DNA of 64,000 bases from Magnetospirillum fulvum (GTDB lineage Bacteria; Pseudomonadota; Alphaproteobacteria; Rhodospirillales; Magnetospirillaceae), in contig NZ_FNWO01000012.1 of assembly GCF_900108475.1 (NCBI RefSeq), positions 62,001-126,000 on the forward strand, in the 5' to 3' direction. This document shows, piece by piece, positions 46,398-53,697 of this stretch. The translations under genes were made by a program, and so were the position numbers. The stretch's first letter is position 1; each line of letters starts with the position of its first letter. The notes under the pieces are model-generated. The model ran no database searches. It was given only the letters and a program-made list of their open reading frames with translations, and was not told the origin of the DNA.

Positions 46398-46760
46398 CTA
46401 TTTGGTGCGGATGTTTCCCACGGATTTTACCTGAAGGAGGTGAGCGCAATCACCGTCTTTGTTCCACACGGTCGATCCCACCCCCCAGTAGAAACGATGT
46501 AGCGGGGCCTCCTTGTAGGTGCCCTCAGAATTTTTTCCGACTTTCGTAAAAAGAACAACGTAGTCACCCTTCTTTATTGACTTCTTCTGAAAATGATACA
46601 TATGGCAGTGCCTATTTGTAATTGTTCCATCGCTTGCATATGTATTGTCACAGATGATGTACGCATTGAGTTGGCAATCGGCGTCTGCCTGTAGCAGTAC
46701 GTTCTCTTTATCCAGGTCTCCAGCGTTGTAGATCGCAAGAAGTTTGAGTGTCATACCCAT
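46398..46760 (-). CDS. small hypothetical protein, possibly lamin-tail-like
   Basis: The 120-residue product starts MGMTLKLLAIYNAGDLDKEN and is beta-rich: DADCQLNAYIICDNTYASDG, KGDYVVLFTKVGKNSEGTYK and FYWGVGSTVWNKDGDCAHLL. The W-N-x-D-G-D element near the end recalls lamin-tail (LTD) domains, but this is a weak resemblance. The gene is low in GC and lies just inside attL. ATG at 46760 has GGGAGA six bases upstream. Function is unknown; it may be an accessory cargo gene of the element. Confidence 0.6.
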   Translation of the reverse strand: MGMTLKLLAIYNAGDLDKENVLLQADADCQLNAYIICDNTYASDGTITNRHCHMYHFQKKSIKKGDYVVLFTKVGKNSEGTYKEAPLHRFYWGVGSTVWNKDGDCAHLLQVKSVGNIRTK

Positions 46761-46818
46761 CTGTCTCCCGTGCTTGGTACGGCTACCTATGCCGCCATTA
46801 CGACGGCTATAGTAGATC

Positions 46819-47085
46819 ATGGCAAAACATCGCCGCACAATCAGAAAGTGCAATAGCACGATGCCAACTTCCCCCGATGTTTGGCCCAAAAATGTCAGCG
46901 GGTATCAGGATTATGGTAAGGGGGCTACTCCCCCCTCGGGGGGCCTCTGGCCCACCTTCAACACCTCTCCCATCCGCGTGGTGACCATCGACGGCGGCTC
47001 CTGGCTCGTGGCGAAGGACGGCGCCTATGTCATGGGCGAGGCCATTGACAGCCACCCCAGGACGTCATTACAAATCTCTCAATGA
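46819..47085 (+). pseudogene. truncated Bro-N domain remnant
   Basis: The frame encodes a Bro-N start (TFNTSPIRVVTIDGGSWLVA then KDGAYVMGEAID, nt 46954-47049) and then loses the domain after about 32 residues. The same segment in the intact antirepressor at 48876-50204 is TFKTHNVRTVTIEGEPWFVA then KDVFDALGY. DNA identity between the two is visible. The upstream 45 codons (MAKHRRTIRK...) have no match. This looks like a remnant left by recombination beside the serine recombinase gene. Confidence 0.55.
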
Positions 47086-47107
47086 ACGGAGAGAGGAGTG
47101 TAAGAAC

Positions 47108-47764
47108 GTGCGGTTCGTTGCTTACTACCGGGTCAGCACCGACAAGCAAGGGCAGTCCGGGCTTGGCCTCGAAGCTCAGAAGGAAGCCGTCCGGGTCTTC
47201 CTGGCGGGCAAGGGTTGGCCCCCGGTGGCTGAGTTCGTCGAGGTGGAGAGCGGCAGGAAGTCTGACCGTGCCCAACTTGCCGCCGCCCTGGCCGTCTGCC
47301 GCCTCCACAAGGCCACCCTGGTCATTGCCAAGCTGGACAGGCTGGCCCGCAATGCCGCCTTCCTGCTGAACCTCCGGGATGCTGGGGTGGACTTTGTCGC
47401 CTGCGACATGCCCGACGCCAACCGGCTGACCGTGGGCATCATGGCCCTGGTAGCAGAGGACGAGGCCGAGAGGATCAGCGCCCGCACGAAGGCCGCTCTG
47501 GCCGCTGCGAAGGCCCGTGGGGTCAAGATGGGCGGGTTCAGGGGGTATGCCCCCACCGACGAAGACCGCGCCCAGGCGGCCCAGGCGAAGCGGGAGAAGG
47601 CCAAGCGTCCCGACCTGTTGCCTATCATCGACGCCATCCGGGCCGAGGGGATCACTAGCGCCAGCGGCATTGCCCGTGCCCTGAACGAGCGCGGCATCCC
47701 GACCAGCCGGGGCGGGCAGTGGCAGGCGGTGCAGGTTCAGCGGTTCCTGGCCCTGGTGGGGTGA
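47108..47764 (+). CDS. serine recombinase (resolvase/invertase family)
   Basis: The 218-residue protein has the resolvase catalytic domain: FVAYYRVSTDKQGQSGLGLE with the active Ser in RVSTDKQ, LVIAKLDRLARNAAFLLNL, and LTVGIMALVAEDEAERISAR followed by TKAALAAAKARG. A C-terminal helix-turn-helix segment (SASGIARALNERGIPTSRGG) should bind DNA. GTG at 47108 is preceded by GAGAGGAG; the in-frame upstream residues are not conserved-looking. It is the second recombinase class in the element and is followed by a short tandem repeat that could be its site. Confidence 0.9.
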   Translation: MRFVAYYRVSTDKQGQSGLGLEAQKEAVRVFLAGKGWPPVAEFVEVESGRKSDRAQLAAALAVCRLHKATLVIAKLDRLARNAAFLLNLRDAGVDFVACDMPDANRLTVGIMALVAEDEAERISARTKAALAAAKARGVKMGGFRGYAPTDEDRAQAAQAKREKAKRPDLLPIIDAIRAEGITSASGIARALNERGIPTSRGGQWQAVQVQRFLALVG

Positions 47765-47785
47765 AGTGGTCGGCTGGTGGTGTCC

Positions 47786-47825
47786 CCAGATTTGGGGATA
47801 CCCCCAACCAGATTTGGGGATACCC
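47786..47825. repeat. tandem 18-bp repeats with an outer inverted repeat
   Basis: CCAGATTTGGGGATACCC occurs at 47786-47803 and 47808-47825 (22-bp period). The unit contains the internal inverted repeat CCCCAGATTTGGGG, and GGCTGGT/ACCAGCC outside forms an inverted frame. It lies between the convergent resolvase and MarR-like genes. Confidence 0.75.
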
Positions 47826-47858
47826 ACCAACCAGCCCGCATCCGGCCCGATGTCCCCG

Positions 47859-48188
47859 TTAAGGCCGGGCCTCCTGCTGCCCCATGCGTTGGCCGCAAAC
47901 GCGCCGAAGAAACGCTTCGCCCTTTCGGGTCGGGTACACTTCGAAGGCCCGTGCGTCAGTCGGACAGCGTACCGCAGCCACGAAGCCTCCGGTTTCTTCC
48001 AGGTAGTGTACGTGTCGCCATACCGTGGTCTGTGCCAGGGAGAGGCGCTGTTCAAGCTCTGCCATCCTGATCCCTGGACTGTCACCAATCATCAACAGAA
48101 CTGACAAACGGGATAACGGCCATGCGGGGTATGTATTTCGAACCTCCTGCAAGCCATCAACAAACCCTGCCAATTCCTTATGCGCCAT
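47859..48188 (-). CDS. MarR-like winged-helix regulator
   Basis: The 109-residue product reads as a compact winged helix: WPLSRLSVLLMIGDSPGIRM, AELEQRLSLAQTTVWRHVHY with recognition-helix character, LEETGGFVAAVRCPTDARAF and EVYPTRKGEAFLRRV as the wing and last helix. It is a small single-domain MarR/ArsR-type protein. ATG at 48188 is chosen; upstream frame extension to 48299 has no ribosome-binding site. It diverges from a 61-residue ORF and may control the neighbouring promoters of the element; this is an inference. Confidence 0.75.
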   Translation of the reverse strand: MAHKELAGFVDGLQEVRNTYPAWPLSRLSVLLMIGDSPGIRMAELEQRLSLAQTTVWRHVHYLEETGGFVAAVRCPTDARAFEVYPTRKGEAFLRRVCGQRMGQQEARP

Positions 48189-48403
48189 TTCTGTATCTCG
48201 ATTTTGTGATTTCCAACCATCTATGATTGATTGGGTCTTGTTGCGGTGCCAAGAGGAAGTTTTGGTCGATGCCAAAACCCCGGAGGGGGTAGGCACCAAT
48301 GCCTATATGTCATTGGAATTGAATTGTTTTTTGTGATTGATCCGCCCATTGGCAGGCCCGCATTCTGTCCCCACAGCCCACCATCAAACAGGGGAAAAAT
48401 CTA

Positions 48404-48589
48404 ATGATGTTCAAGACCAGCCAGTTCGAGATCGACATGGACACCACCGGCCTCTTCGTCCGTCTTGCCCGCCTGGGGGCGCTGGACCTGACCTTTCGTT
48501 CCCCGGTCAAGACGTGGTCCGCTTGGCGTGATGGGGAAGCATTCTGGTTCAGCCTGGGGCGGGTGCGGGGGGTCGTTAACGCGGGCTGA
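48404..48589 (+). CDS. 61-residue hypothetical protein of the element
   Basis: ATG at 48404 follows AGGGG and opens a short frame (MMFKTSQFEIDMDTTGLFVR, LARLGALDLTFRSPVKTWSA). The product is small, mildly basic and without a membrane helix. A terminator-like hairpin follows at 48637-48668. It is divergent from the MarR-like gene. No family was recognised; coding status rests on the ribosome-binding site, position and following terminator. Confidence 0.5.
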   Translation: MMFKTSQFEIDMDTTGLFVRLARLGALDLTFRSPVKTWSAWRDGEAFWFSLGRVRGVVNAG

Positions 48590-48636
48590 TCCCAAGCCCC
48601 GGTAAAGAGTGCTTCGACCATAGCTTCTCTTGCCCC

Positions 48637-48668
48637 AGCCCTCGCCGGTTCACCCTGGCGGGGGCTTC
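48637..48668 (+). terminator. terminator-like hairpin
   Basis: AGCCCTCGCC pairs imperfectly with GGCGGGGGCT around a short loop. It is followed by TCGTCTG with no strong T tract. Confidence 0.4.
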
Positions 48669-48774
48669 GTCTGTCTGCGGCCTCCATTTCCTCCTGGGAG
48701 GCTCACAGGCGGGCTTCTGGCGGGTAGTGGAGCGGGTGGTCTTTCCTTGGTCGGGATGGTCTGGAGTTGTTGAA

Positions 48775-48807
48775 GTTATCCACAGATTAGGTTGCGCCAT
48801 CGATAGA
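48775..48807 (+). promoter_or_regulatory. 33-bp upstream repeat, copy 1, with DnaA-box match
   Basis: The sequence begins GTTATCCACAGATTAGG and shares 28 of 33 positions with 50210-50242. It contains TTATCCACA (48776-48784), a perfect DnaA-box consensus. It lies 68 bp upstream of the DUF3102-antirepressor gene. Confidence 0.55.
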
Positions 48808-48875
48808 GGGCGGGGGTGAAGCTTATATGAAGGTTACAATGAAAGGATAACCTAAGTCTAATTTAGGGTTGCCTT

Positions 48876-50204
48876 ATGGTTTTTACCCCATACCACCTTC
48901 ACTTCATCTTCCATCGAAGACCTAACAAGGGGGGGGTGAATAGGAAGGGTGAGGGGGGGCCTAATGTTCGCTCGTCTGTGTCTGGGTATCTGTTTGTCCC
49001 CACCATCCGCCCCCTCGACCGACTTGCCCGCTGCATCAACGAGCAACAGGCACAGATCGAAGCCAATGCCAGGAACATGCTGTTCTTCGCCAAGGTGGCC
49101 GGAGAACTGCTGATCGAGGTGAAGAAGCAACTCCCCCACGGCCAGTTCAAGGCGTGGATTGAGGTCAACACCAAGGTCAGTTATCGGCAGGCTGCGAAGT
49201 ACATGCAGATCGCCAAAAGTGCCCCACAGGGCACCTTTGACCCCGGTATGGGGATCAACGCCTTCCTTGAGCAGTACGCCCAGGAGCGCCCGACCGCATC
49301 CCCCAAGTCCAACCTCCCGACCTTCACCGAGTACGCCGCCGAGTACGCCCTGAAGATCGCCACCCGGCCCCTGGATGGCTCCGAGAAAATGACCACCCCC
49401 GCCCACCCCCGTCCAGCCTCACCCCACCCCACCGCAACACGGGATGCAACAAGGGGGAGGCACGAAAGGAACCTGACGATGAACACCGAACTGAACACCT
49501 TCACCTTCAAGACCCACAACGTCCGCACGGTCACCATTGAGGGCGAGCCGTGGTTCGTGGCGAAGGACGTGTTCGACGCCCTCGGCTACCCCTACTGCTC
49601 CCACGGGCAGGTGATCGGAAAGTTGGAGGGTGAGGGGGTATCCCTGCATCCAATTCAGGGATCACGCCGCAGCTATCCGATGACGATCATCAACGAGCCG
49701 GGCCTGTACAAGATCATCCTCCGCTCCGACAAACCCCAGGCCAAGCCGTTTCAGGACTGGGTGACGAAGGAAGTCCTCCCGGCGATCCGCAAAACCGGCT
49801 CGTATTCGCTCCAGGAAGGGCAGGCGATGCCCTTGCCCTCGTCCATGGCCGAAGTCCTCCGGGGCTATGCAAAGGCCCTCCTGGACCTCGCCACGAGCGA
49901 GGAAGAGAAGGCCAATCTGTCCGCCCAGGTCGAGCGCCTGACACCCAAGGCCAAGTTCGTGGACGAATTGATCGATCGCGAGGACGAGATGACCATGAAG
50001 GAGGCGGCTGGCCTCCTGAAGACCGGCGAACAGACCCTTCGCTTCGCCTTGAAGGACGCCAAGGTGTTGTTCCGGGAGCAGGGTACAGGCCCTTACATGC
50101 CCTACGCTGAATATGTGAAGGCCGGGTACTTCCGGGTTAGCCGCAAGCTGCACGGCCCCAACGTCCAGCGCATCGCCAAGTTGGCAGAGGTGTCCCCCTC
50201 CTGA
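48876..50204 (+). CDS. DUF3102 / Bro-N / KilAC antirepressor fusion
   Basis: One open frame of 442 codons joins three parts. Residues about 47-110 are DUF3102-like (INEQQAQIEANARNMLFFAK, then AKVAGELLIEVKKQL). After a Pro-rich linker, residues about 205-300 are Bro-N (VRTVTIEGEPWFVAKDVFDA) and the C-terminus is KilAC (MTMKEAAGLLKTGEQTLRFA). An internal ATG at 49480, preceded by AAGGA, would start a separate 241-residue antirepressor, so one gene may give two products. The N-terminal start is uncertain: ATG 48876 or GTG 48936, which follows AAGGGGGG. Confidence 0.75.
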   Translation: MVFTPYHLHFIFHRRPNKGGVNRKGEGGPNVRSSVSGYLFVPTIRPLDRLARCINEQQAQIEANARNMLFFAKVAGELLIEVKKQLPHGQFKAWIEVNTKVSYRQAAKYMQIAKSAPQGTFDPGMGINAFLEQYAQERPTASPKSNLPTFTEYAAEYALKIATRPLDGSEKMTTPAHPRPASPHPTATRDATRGRHERNLTMNTELNTFTFKTHNVRTVTIEGEPWFVAKDVFDALGYPYCSHGQVIGKLEGEGVSLHPIQGSRRSYPMTIINEPGLYKIILRSDKPQAKPFQDWVTKEVLPAIRKTGSYSLQEGQAMPLPSSMAEVLRGYAKALLDLATSEEEKANLSAQVERLTPKAKFVDELIDREDEMTMKEAAGLLKTGEQTLRFALKDAKVLFREQGTGPYMPYAEYVKAGYFRVSRKLHGPNVQRIAKLAEVSPS

Positions 50205-50209
50205 GAATG

Positions 50210-50242
50210 GTTATCGGCTGATTAGGTTGCACCATCGACAGA
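50210..50242 (+). promoter_or_regulatory. 33-bp upstream repeat, copy 2
   Basis: Differs at five positions from copy 1 at 48775-48807; the DnaA-box part is altered to TTATCGGCT. It lies 50 bp upstream of the 54-residue gene. Conserved parts are GATTAGGTTGC and CCATCGA. Confidence 0.5.
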
Positions 50243-50291
50243 CCAAAGCGGGGCCTCAGTGCCTCCGCGCAACCCAACACCGAGAGACACC

Positions 50292-50456
50292 ATGAATACC
50301 ACCGCCGCCCTCGTCACTATCGCGGACACTCAGGTTCCCGCCGCCGTCAACCAATCGGCTTCCCCCGTCGTCACCGTCAAGGACAACGCCGTCGTCGCCA
50401 AGGCCGAGACCGTCGCCCTGAAGAAGGGCCTCTCCACCAAGCAGATCAAGGGCTGA
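50292..50456 (+). CDS. 54-residue protein sharing a module with the P22AR-type gene
   Basis: ATG at 50292 follows GAGAGACACC. The product MNTTAALVTIADTQVPAAVN with a tail ending KKGLSTKQIKG has a 16-residue segment (ALVTIADTQVPAAV) found again in the larger antirepressor at 51930-53321 (residues about 210-225). It ends 5 bp before the next start, so the two are likely co-translated. It may be a leftover or regulatory small protein created by recombination; function unknown. Confidence 0.55.
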   Translation: MNTTAALVTIADTQVPAAVNQSASPVVTVKDNAVVAKAETVALKKGLSTKQIKG

Positions 50457-50460
50457 CCCC

Positions 50461-51072
50461 ATGACCATCTCCAACGTGGATCGTGCCGCCGTCATCAAGT
50501 CCCTCGCGAACAAGGCCGATCAGGTCAGCCGGGAGGGACTGGAGACCTACCGGGAGATCGGTGGTCACCTGAACCGTGAGAAGGACATTCGGAAGGAGGA
50601 TAAGCGCCGGAACTTCAAATCCTGGTGCGAGGGGGAGGCGCTGCCCTTCTCCTATAAATGGGCCACCCTGCTCATGAAGCTCGACACCGAGTGGGACAAG
50701 ATCGAGGTCATCAAAGGTGAACCTGGGTTCACTTTTGAGCCGACCCACAACACGGTTAAGGGTTCCCTCGCCCTCCTGAAGCCCAAGCCGATCCAGCCCA
50801 AGGATGCCGAACGCATCGCCAAGCTTGCCGAGGTGTCCCCTGATCGGGGGTCGTCAGAGGCCGAGGTGGAGGTGGCCAAGCGGCAGATCGAGAAGATGGC
50901 CGAGCTGTACAACACCACCCCGGAGAAGGTGGTCACCTCGGCCAGGAAGAAGGTCGAGAAGATCGAACTGATGGAGTGCGTCGCCGATCAGGAGAGACAG
51001 GCCGAGCAAGACCTTCTCAACGAGATCGAGCGTCTTCAGGCCCTCCTCGACAAGCACGGCATCCCATACTGA
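50461..51072 (+). CDS. hypothetical phage-type protein, 203 residues
   Basis: The product is soluble and strongly charged, with an N-terminal half reminiscent of DUF3102-type proteins (GLETYREIGGHLNREKDIRK, FKSWCEGEALPFSYKWATLL) and a C-terminal coiled-coil-like end (MECVADQERQAEQDLLNEIE RLQALL). It contains ERIAKLAEVSP, also seen as QRIAKLAEVSPS at the end of the preceding antirepressor. The start ATG is at 50461. No enzymatic motif is visible. Confidence 0.7.
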   Translation: MTISNVDRAAVIKSLANKADQVSREGLETYREIGGHLNREKDIRKEDKRRNFKSWCEGEALPFSYKWATLLMKLDTEWDKIEVIKGEPGFTFEPTHNTVKGSLALLKPKPIQPKDAERIAKLAEVSPDRGSSEAEVEVAKRQIEKMAELYNTTPEKVVTSARKKVEKIELMECVADQERQAEQDLLNEIERLQALLDKHGIPY

Positions 51073-51090
51073 AAACGATAGGTACTGACC

Positions 51091-51723
51091 ATGGACTACA
51101 TCCGCCGTGTCACTGACTTGGAAACCGGGGAGGTGAAGTCTATCAGTCTGGGGGAACACCTGACCTTCACCGAGGCGGCGACCAAGTTCAGCGTCACCCG
51201 TCCGACCCTCGTCAAGGTCTTGCTCCAACTGGGCTTGGTCCAGAAGGAATACGACACCGTGGCGCGGGAGAACCGTTACCGCCTCCATCCCGAGGCCGAG
51301 AAGAAGAGGCTGGGCAAGCGATTGATGGGGCCTCATGGCCCCTTCGATGTTCTTGGCCCGTCAGCCTTGGAGTGGATCGAGGCCGACCTGAAGGCCATCC
51401 TCGCCGCCAGCACCTTCGACCGAGCCACCGTCACGGCCCTTCAGGCCCTCGACGCCTATGATGCGGAACGCTTCACCAAGCTTGATGTCGAGGGCAAGGT
51501 CTTGTGGCTGGTTCACCACTTCCCGGACCTACCCGTCCGTCAGATGGCGCAGGGCCTGGGGGTCAGCGAGAGGCTCGTTCACCGCTACCTGACCAAGCGG
51601 CGGGATCAGCTTGAGCGGGCTAGGAAGAGGATGGGGGGGAGGTCTTCACCCCAGACCAGCCGGAAGCGGAGCCTGAAGCCGAACCCGAGGCGGACCGGCA
51701 AGCCCTCGCCGCGTGACCCCTGA
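51091..51723 (+). CDS. helix-turn-helix protein, with a G7 run before its tail
   Basis: The 210-residue product has two HTH-like segments: FTEAATKFSVTRPTLVKVLL near residue 27 and VRQMAQGLGVSERLVHRYLT near residue 150. It probably binds DNA in the control of the element. At nt 51623-51629 a run of seven G precedes the tail. In the annotated frame the tail is basic (RSSPQTSRKRSLKPNP), while the -1 frame gives an acidic Pro/Glu-rich tail (PEAEPEAEPEADRQALAA) ending at 51716. ATG at 51091 is clear. Confidence 0.7.
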   Translation: MDYIRRVTDLETGEVKSISLGEHLTFTEAATKFSVTRPTLVKVLLQLGLVQKEYDTVARENRYRLHPEAEKKRLGKRLMGPHGPFDVLGPSALEWIEADLKAILAASTFDRATVTALQALDAYDAERFTKLDVEGKVLWLVHHFPDLPVRQMAQGLGVSERLVHRYLTKRRDQLERARKRMGGRSSPQTSRKRSLKPNPRRTGKPSPRDP

Positions 51724-51929
51724 GGTCGGCCTTGAGGTCGTAGTTATTACAGGCGGTGTGAACACCCCCGAAACAGACCCATCCGCCGCCTGACCCCGGC
51801 GGGGCTGTCCGTCCAGCCCGCCACCGTGACCAACCCACCCCACGTCGAGACACGCCCCGGCCCCGCACAGGATGCCGGTCGATGGTGCTCGTCTCGGCGT
51901 AGGTGTCATCCAACAAGGACATCTCCACC

Positions 51930-53321
51930 ATGAACCATCATCGCCACGGCCCGAGCGGTCGGCTCTGCTCGGTGCCCGGCTGCACCGCCTCGGCCAGGAA
52001 CGATCATTCCCACCTCTGCGAGGCCCACCGCCAGCGACAGCGCCGACATGGGCACGTCCGACAGCGGGGGATCATCGACAAGGACACCACCGGCCAGCTT
52101 GCCGTCGCCCTGCACCAGCTTCACGCCCTGCTGGGGGACCGTGCCCGCCAGTCCGTCGCCGACGCCCGCAGCGGCAGGCCGGGCAGCAAGTGGGAGAGGA
52201 TCGCCGGGCAGGAGGTGGCGAAGGTGGTCGAGGTCACCGACGCCCTCGATTGCGCCGCCCTGGTCGCCGGGCTGTTCCTGCTGCGGGACGAGGAACCGGG
52301 GCAGTTCGTCAGCGAAGATGGCTTCCGGTTCCAGCTTGCCCGGCTGTTCCGCGCCCAGACGGACCTTGCGTTCGGCAGCTACTGGGATCAGGAGGCGGGA
52401 AAGGTCAAGACGGTCTATCGGGACTTGGCCCCCCGTACCACCGCCGCTCTTGCCCGCTGGGTGGTCGATGCCTACGCCCGCCTCGTCGGCCATGTCGTCG
52501 CCTGGGATCGGCAGGAACGGACCCGACAGGCCGAAGCCACCGCTACCACCAACGCCCTCGTCACCATCGCCGACACCCAGGTTCCTGCCGCAGTGACCCA
52601 GGAGGGCAAGGTTTACTTCTCCCCGAAAGCCATCTGCGAAAGCCTGGGGATCGACTGGTCCAGCCAGCGGGCCAAGATCATGACCGACGCGGTCCTTTCC
52701 TCAACCGTGGTGGAGATCACCATGGTTGCCCAGGACGGGAAGCAGCGCCTGATGACCATGCTCCCCAAGGAGATGGCCCCCGGCTGGCTGTTCACCATCA
52801 AGAAGGTCTCCCCCGAGGTTCAGGACAAGCTGAACCGCTTCCGCCTGGAGTGCTTCGTTGCCCTCGATACGTGGTTCAACAAGGGGCTGCGGAATGACGA
52901 TGAGGTGATGGAAGCCTACCGCGTCCCCCAGTCCTACAAGGAAGCCCTGCTCGCCCTGGTCGCCGCCGAGGAGGAGAAGGAACGGTTGGTCCTGGAGAAC
53001 CAGAAGCTCCTGCCGAAGGCCGACGCCTGGACCCGCCTGTGTGACGCAGACGGGGCGATCACGTCTTCCGTTCTTGCCTCCACCATCGGAGTTCGTTCCG
53101 CCCAAGCCTTGCACACGTTCCTACATGAGCGCGGCATTATCAGGCCCATGCGCACCCGTGCGGGAAAGAACGCCGGATGGCTACCGACTGCCGCCTATTC
53201 CGAAAAGGGTTACCACCGCACCACGACCGAGGAACACGGCGGGATTGTTAGACATCACACCCGTTGGACCCCTGCCGGAGCAGCCTTCATTGCTGAACTG
53301 ATGAAGGCGAAAGAAGCCTGA
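51930..53321 (+). CDS. P22AR-N / KilAC-type antirepressor with N-terminal Cys module
   Basis: The 463-residue product has an N-terminal Cys/His region (CSVPGCTASARNDHSHLCEAH) that could bind zinc, a helical middle, a P22AR-N-like domain (VYFSPKAICESLGIDWSSQR, MAPGWLFTIKKVSPEVQDKL, ECFVALDTWFNKG) and a KilAC-like end (SVLASTIGVRSAQALHTFLH). ATG at 51930 has AAGGA upstream; GTG at 51903 is an in-frame alternative. Such proteins counteract phage repressors. It ends before a terminator at 53349-53389. Confidence 0.82.
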   Translation: MNHHRHGPSGRLCSVPGCTASARNDHSHLCEAHRQRQRRHGHVRQRGIIDKDTTGQLAVALHQLHALLGDRARQSVADARSGRPGSKWERIAGQEVAKVVEVTDALDCAALVAGLFLLRDEEPGQFVSEDGFRFQLARLFRAQTDLAFGSYWDQEAGKVKTVYRDLAPRTTAALARWVVDAYARLVGHVVAWDRQERTRQAEATATTNALVTIADTQVPAAVTQEGKVYFSPKAICESLGIDWSSQRAKIMTDAVLSSTVVEITMVAQDGKQRLMTMLPKEMAPGWLFTIKKVSPEVQDKLNRFRLECFVALDTWFNKGLRNDDEVMEAYRVPQSYKEALLALVAAEEEKERLVLENQKLLPKADAWTRLCDADGAITSSVLASTIGVRSAQALHTFLHERGIIRPMRTRAGKNAGWLPTAAYSEKGYHRTTTEEHGGIVRHHTRWTPAGAAFIAELMKAKEA

Positions 53322-53348
53322 CGGCTTATCCACCTATCCCTCCCAAAC

Positions 53349-53389
53349 AAAAAGGGCTGATGCCGCATGGTGTCGGCCCTTTTGTTTTC
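53349..53389 (+). terminator. rho-independent terminator
   Basis: AAAAGGGC pairs with GCCCTTTT with extra pairing in the interior, followed by GTTTT. It ends the antirepressor transcript. Confidence 0.8.
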
Positions 53390-53432
53390 TTAATCCGCCC
53401 CCTCAACTGTCCATAAAAAGGATCATCCGGCC

Positions 53433-53693
53433 ATGACCGAAGTGAAACTTTACAACCCCCGTTCCCACGCTACCCGTACCGGCAAGTTCCGCCTGACCCC
53501 ATACCAGTATCACCGCCTGGGGGTGCTTCTCTCCCGGTATAGCGCCCTTATCGGTCGGGAAGTCTCTCAATCCGTGGTCTTTGCCCGTGCCACGGACCTT
53601 CTTACCGACCACCTCGAAGCCCTGCTGTCGGCCCACTCCATGGAGGCCGTCAGGGACACCGAGCTTGCTGCGTTACATCGGGCGATGGGGTGA
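53433..53693 (+). CDS. hypothetical protein, 86 residues
   Basis: The product begins MTEVKLYNPRSHATRTGKFR and is small, soluble and charged. A helical C-terminal region (ATDLLTDHLEALLSAHSMEA) follows a region LTPYQYHRLGVLLSRYSALI. ATG at 53433 has GGATC about 9 bases upstream. The stop is 5 bp before the next gene, so co-transcription is nearly certain. No family was recognised. Confidence 0.6.
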   Translation: MTEVKLYNPRSHATRTGKFRLTPYQYHRLGVLLSRYSALIGREVSQSVVFARATDLLTDHLEALLSAHSMEAVRDTELAALHRAMG

Positions 53694-53697
53694 CGAG

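Noticed and set aside
47766-47825. CRISPR-like array
   Set aside because: Only two units with a 4-bp gap; no spacers of constant length and no cas genes.
48776-48784. Chromosomal origin suggested by the DnaA box
   Set aside because: Only one perfect box is present, no DnaA cluster or AT-rich unwinding region of typical size is seen, and it lies within the mobile element.
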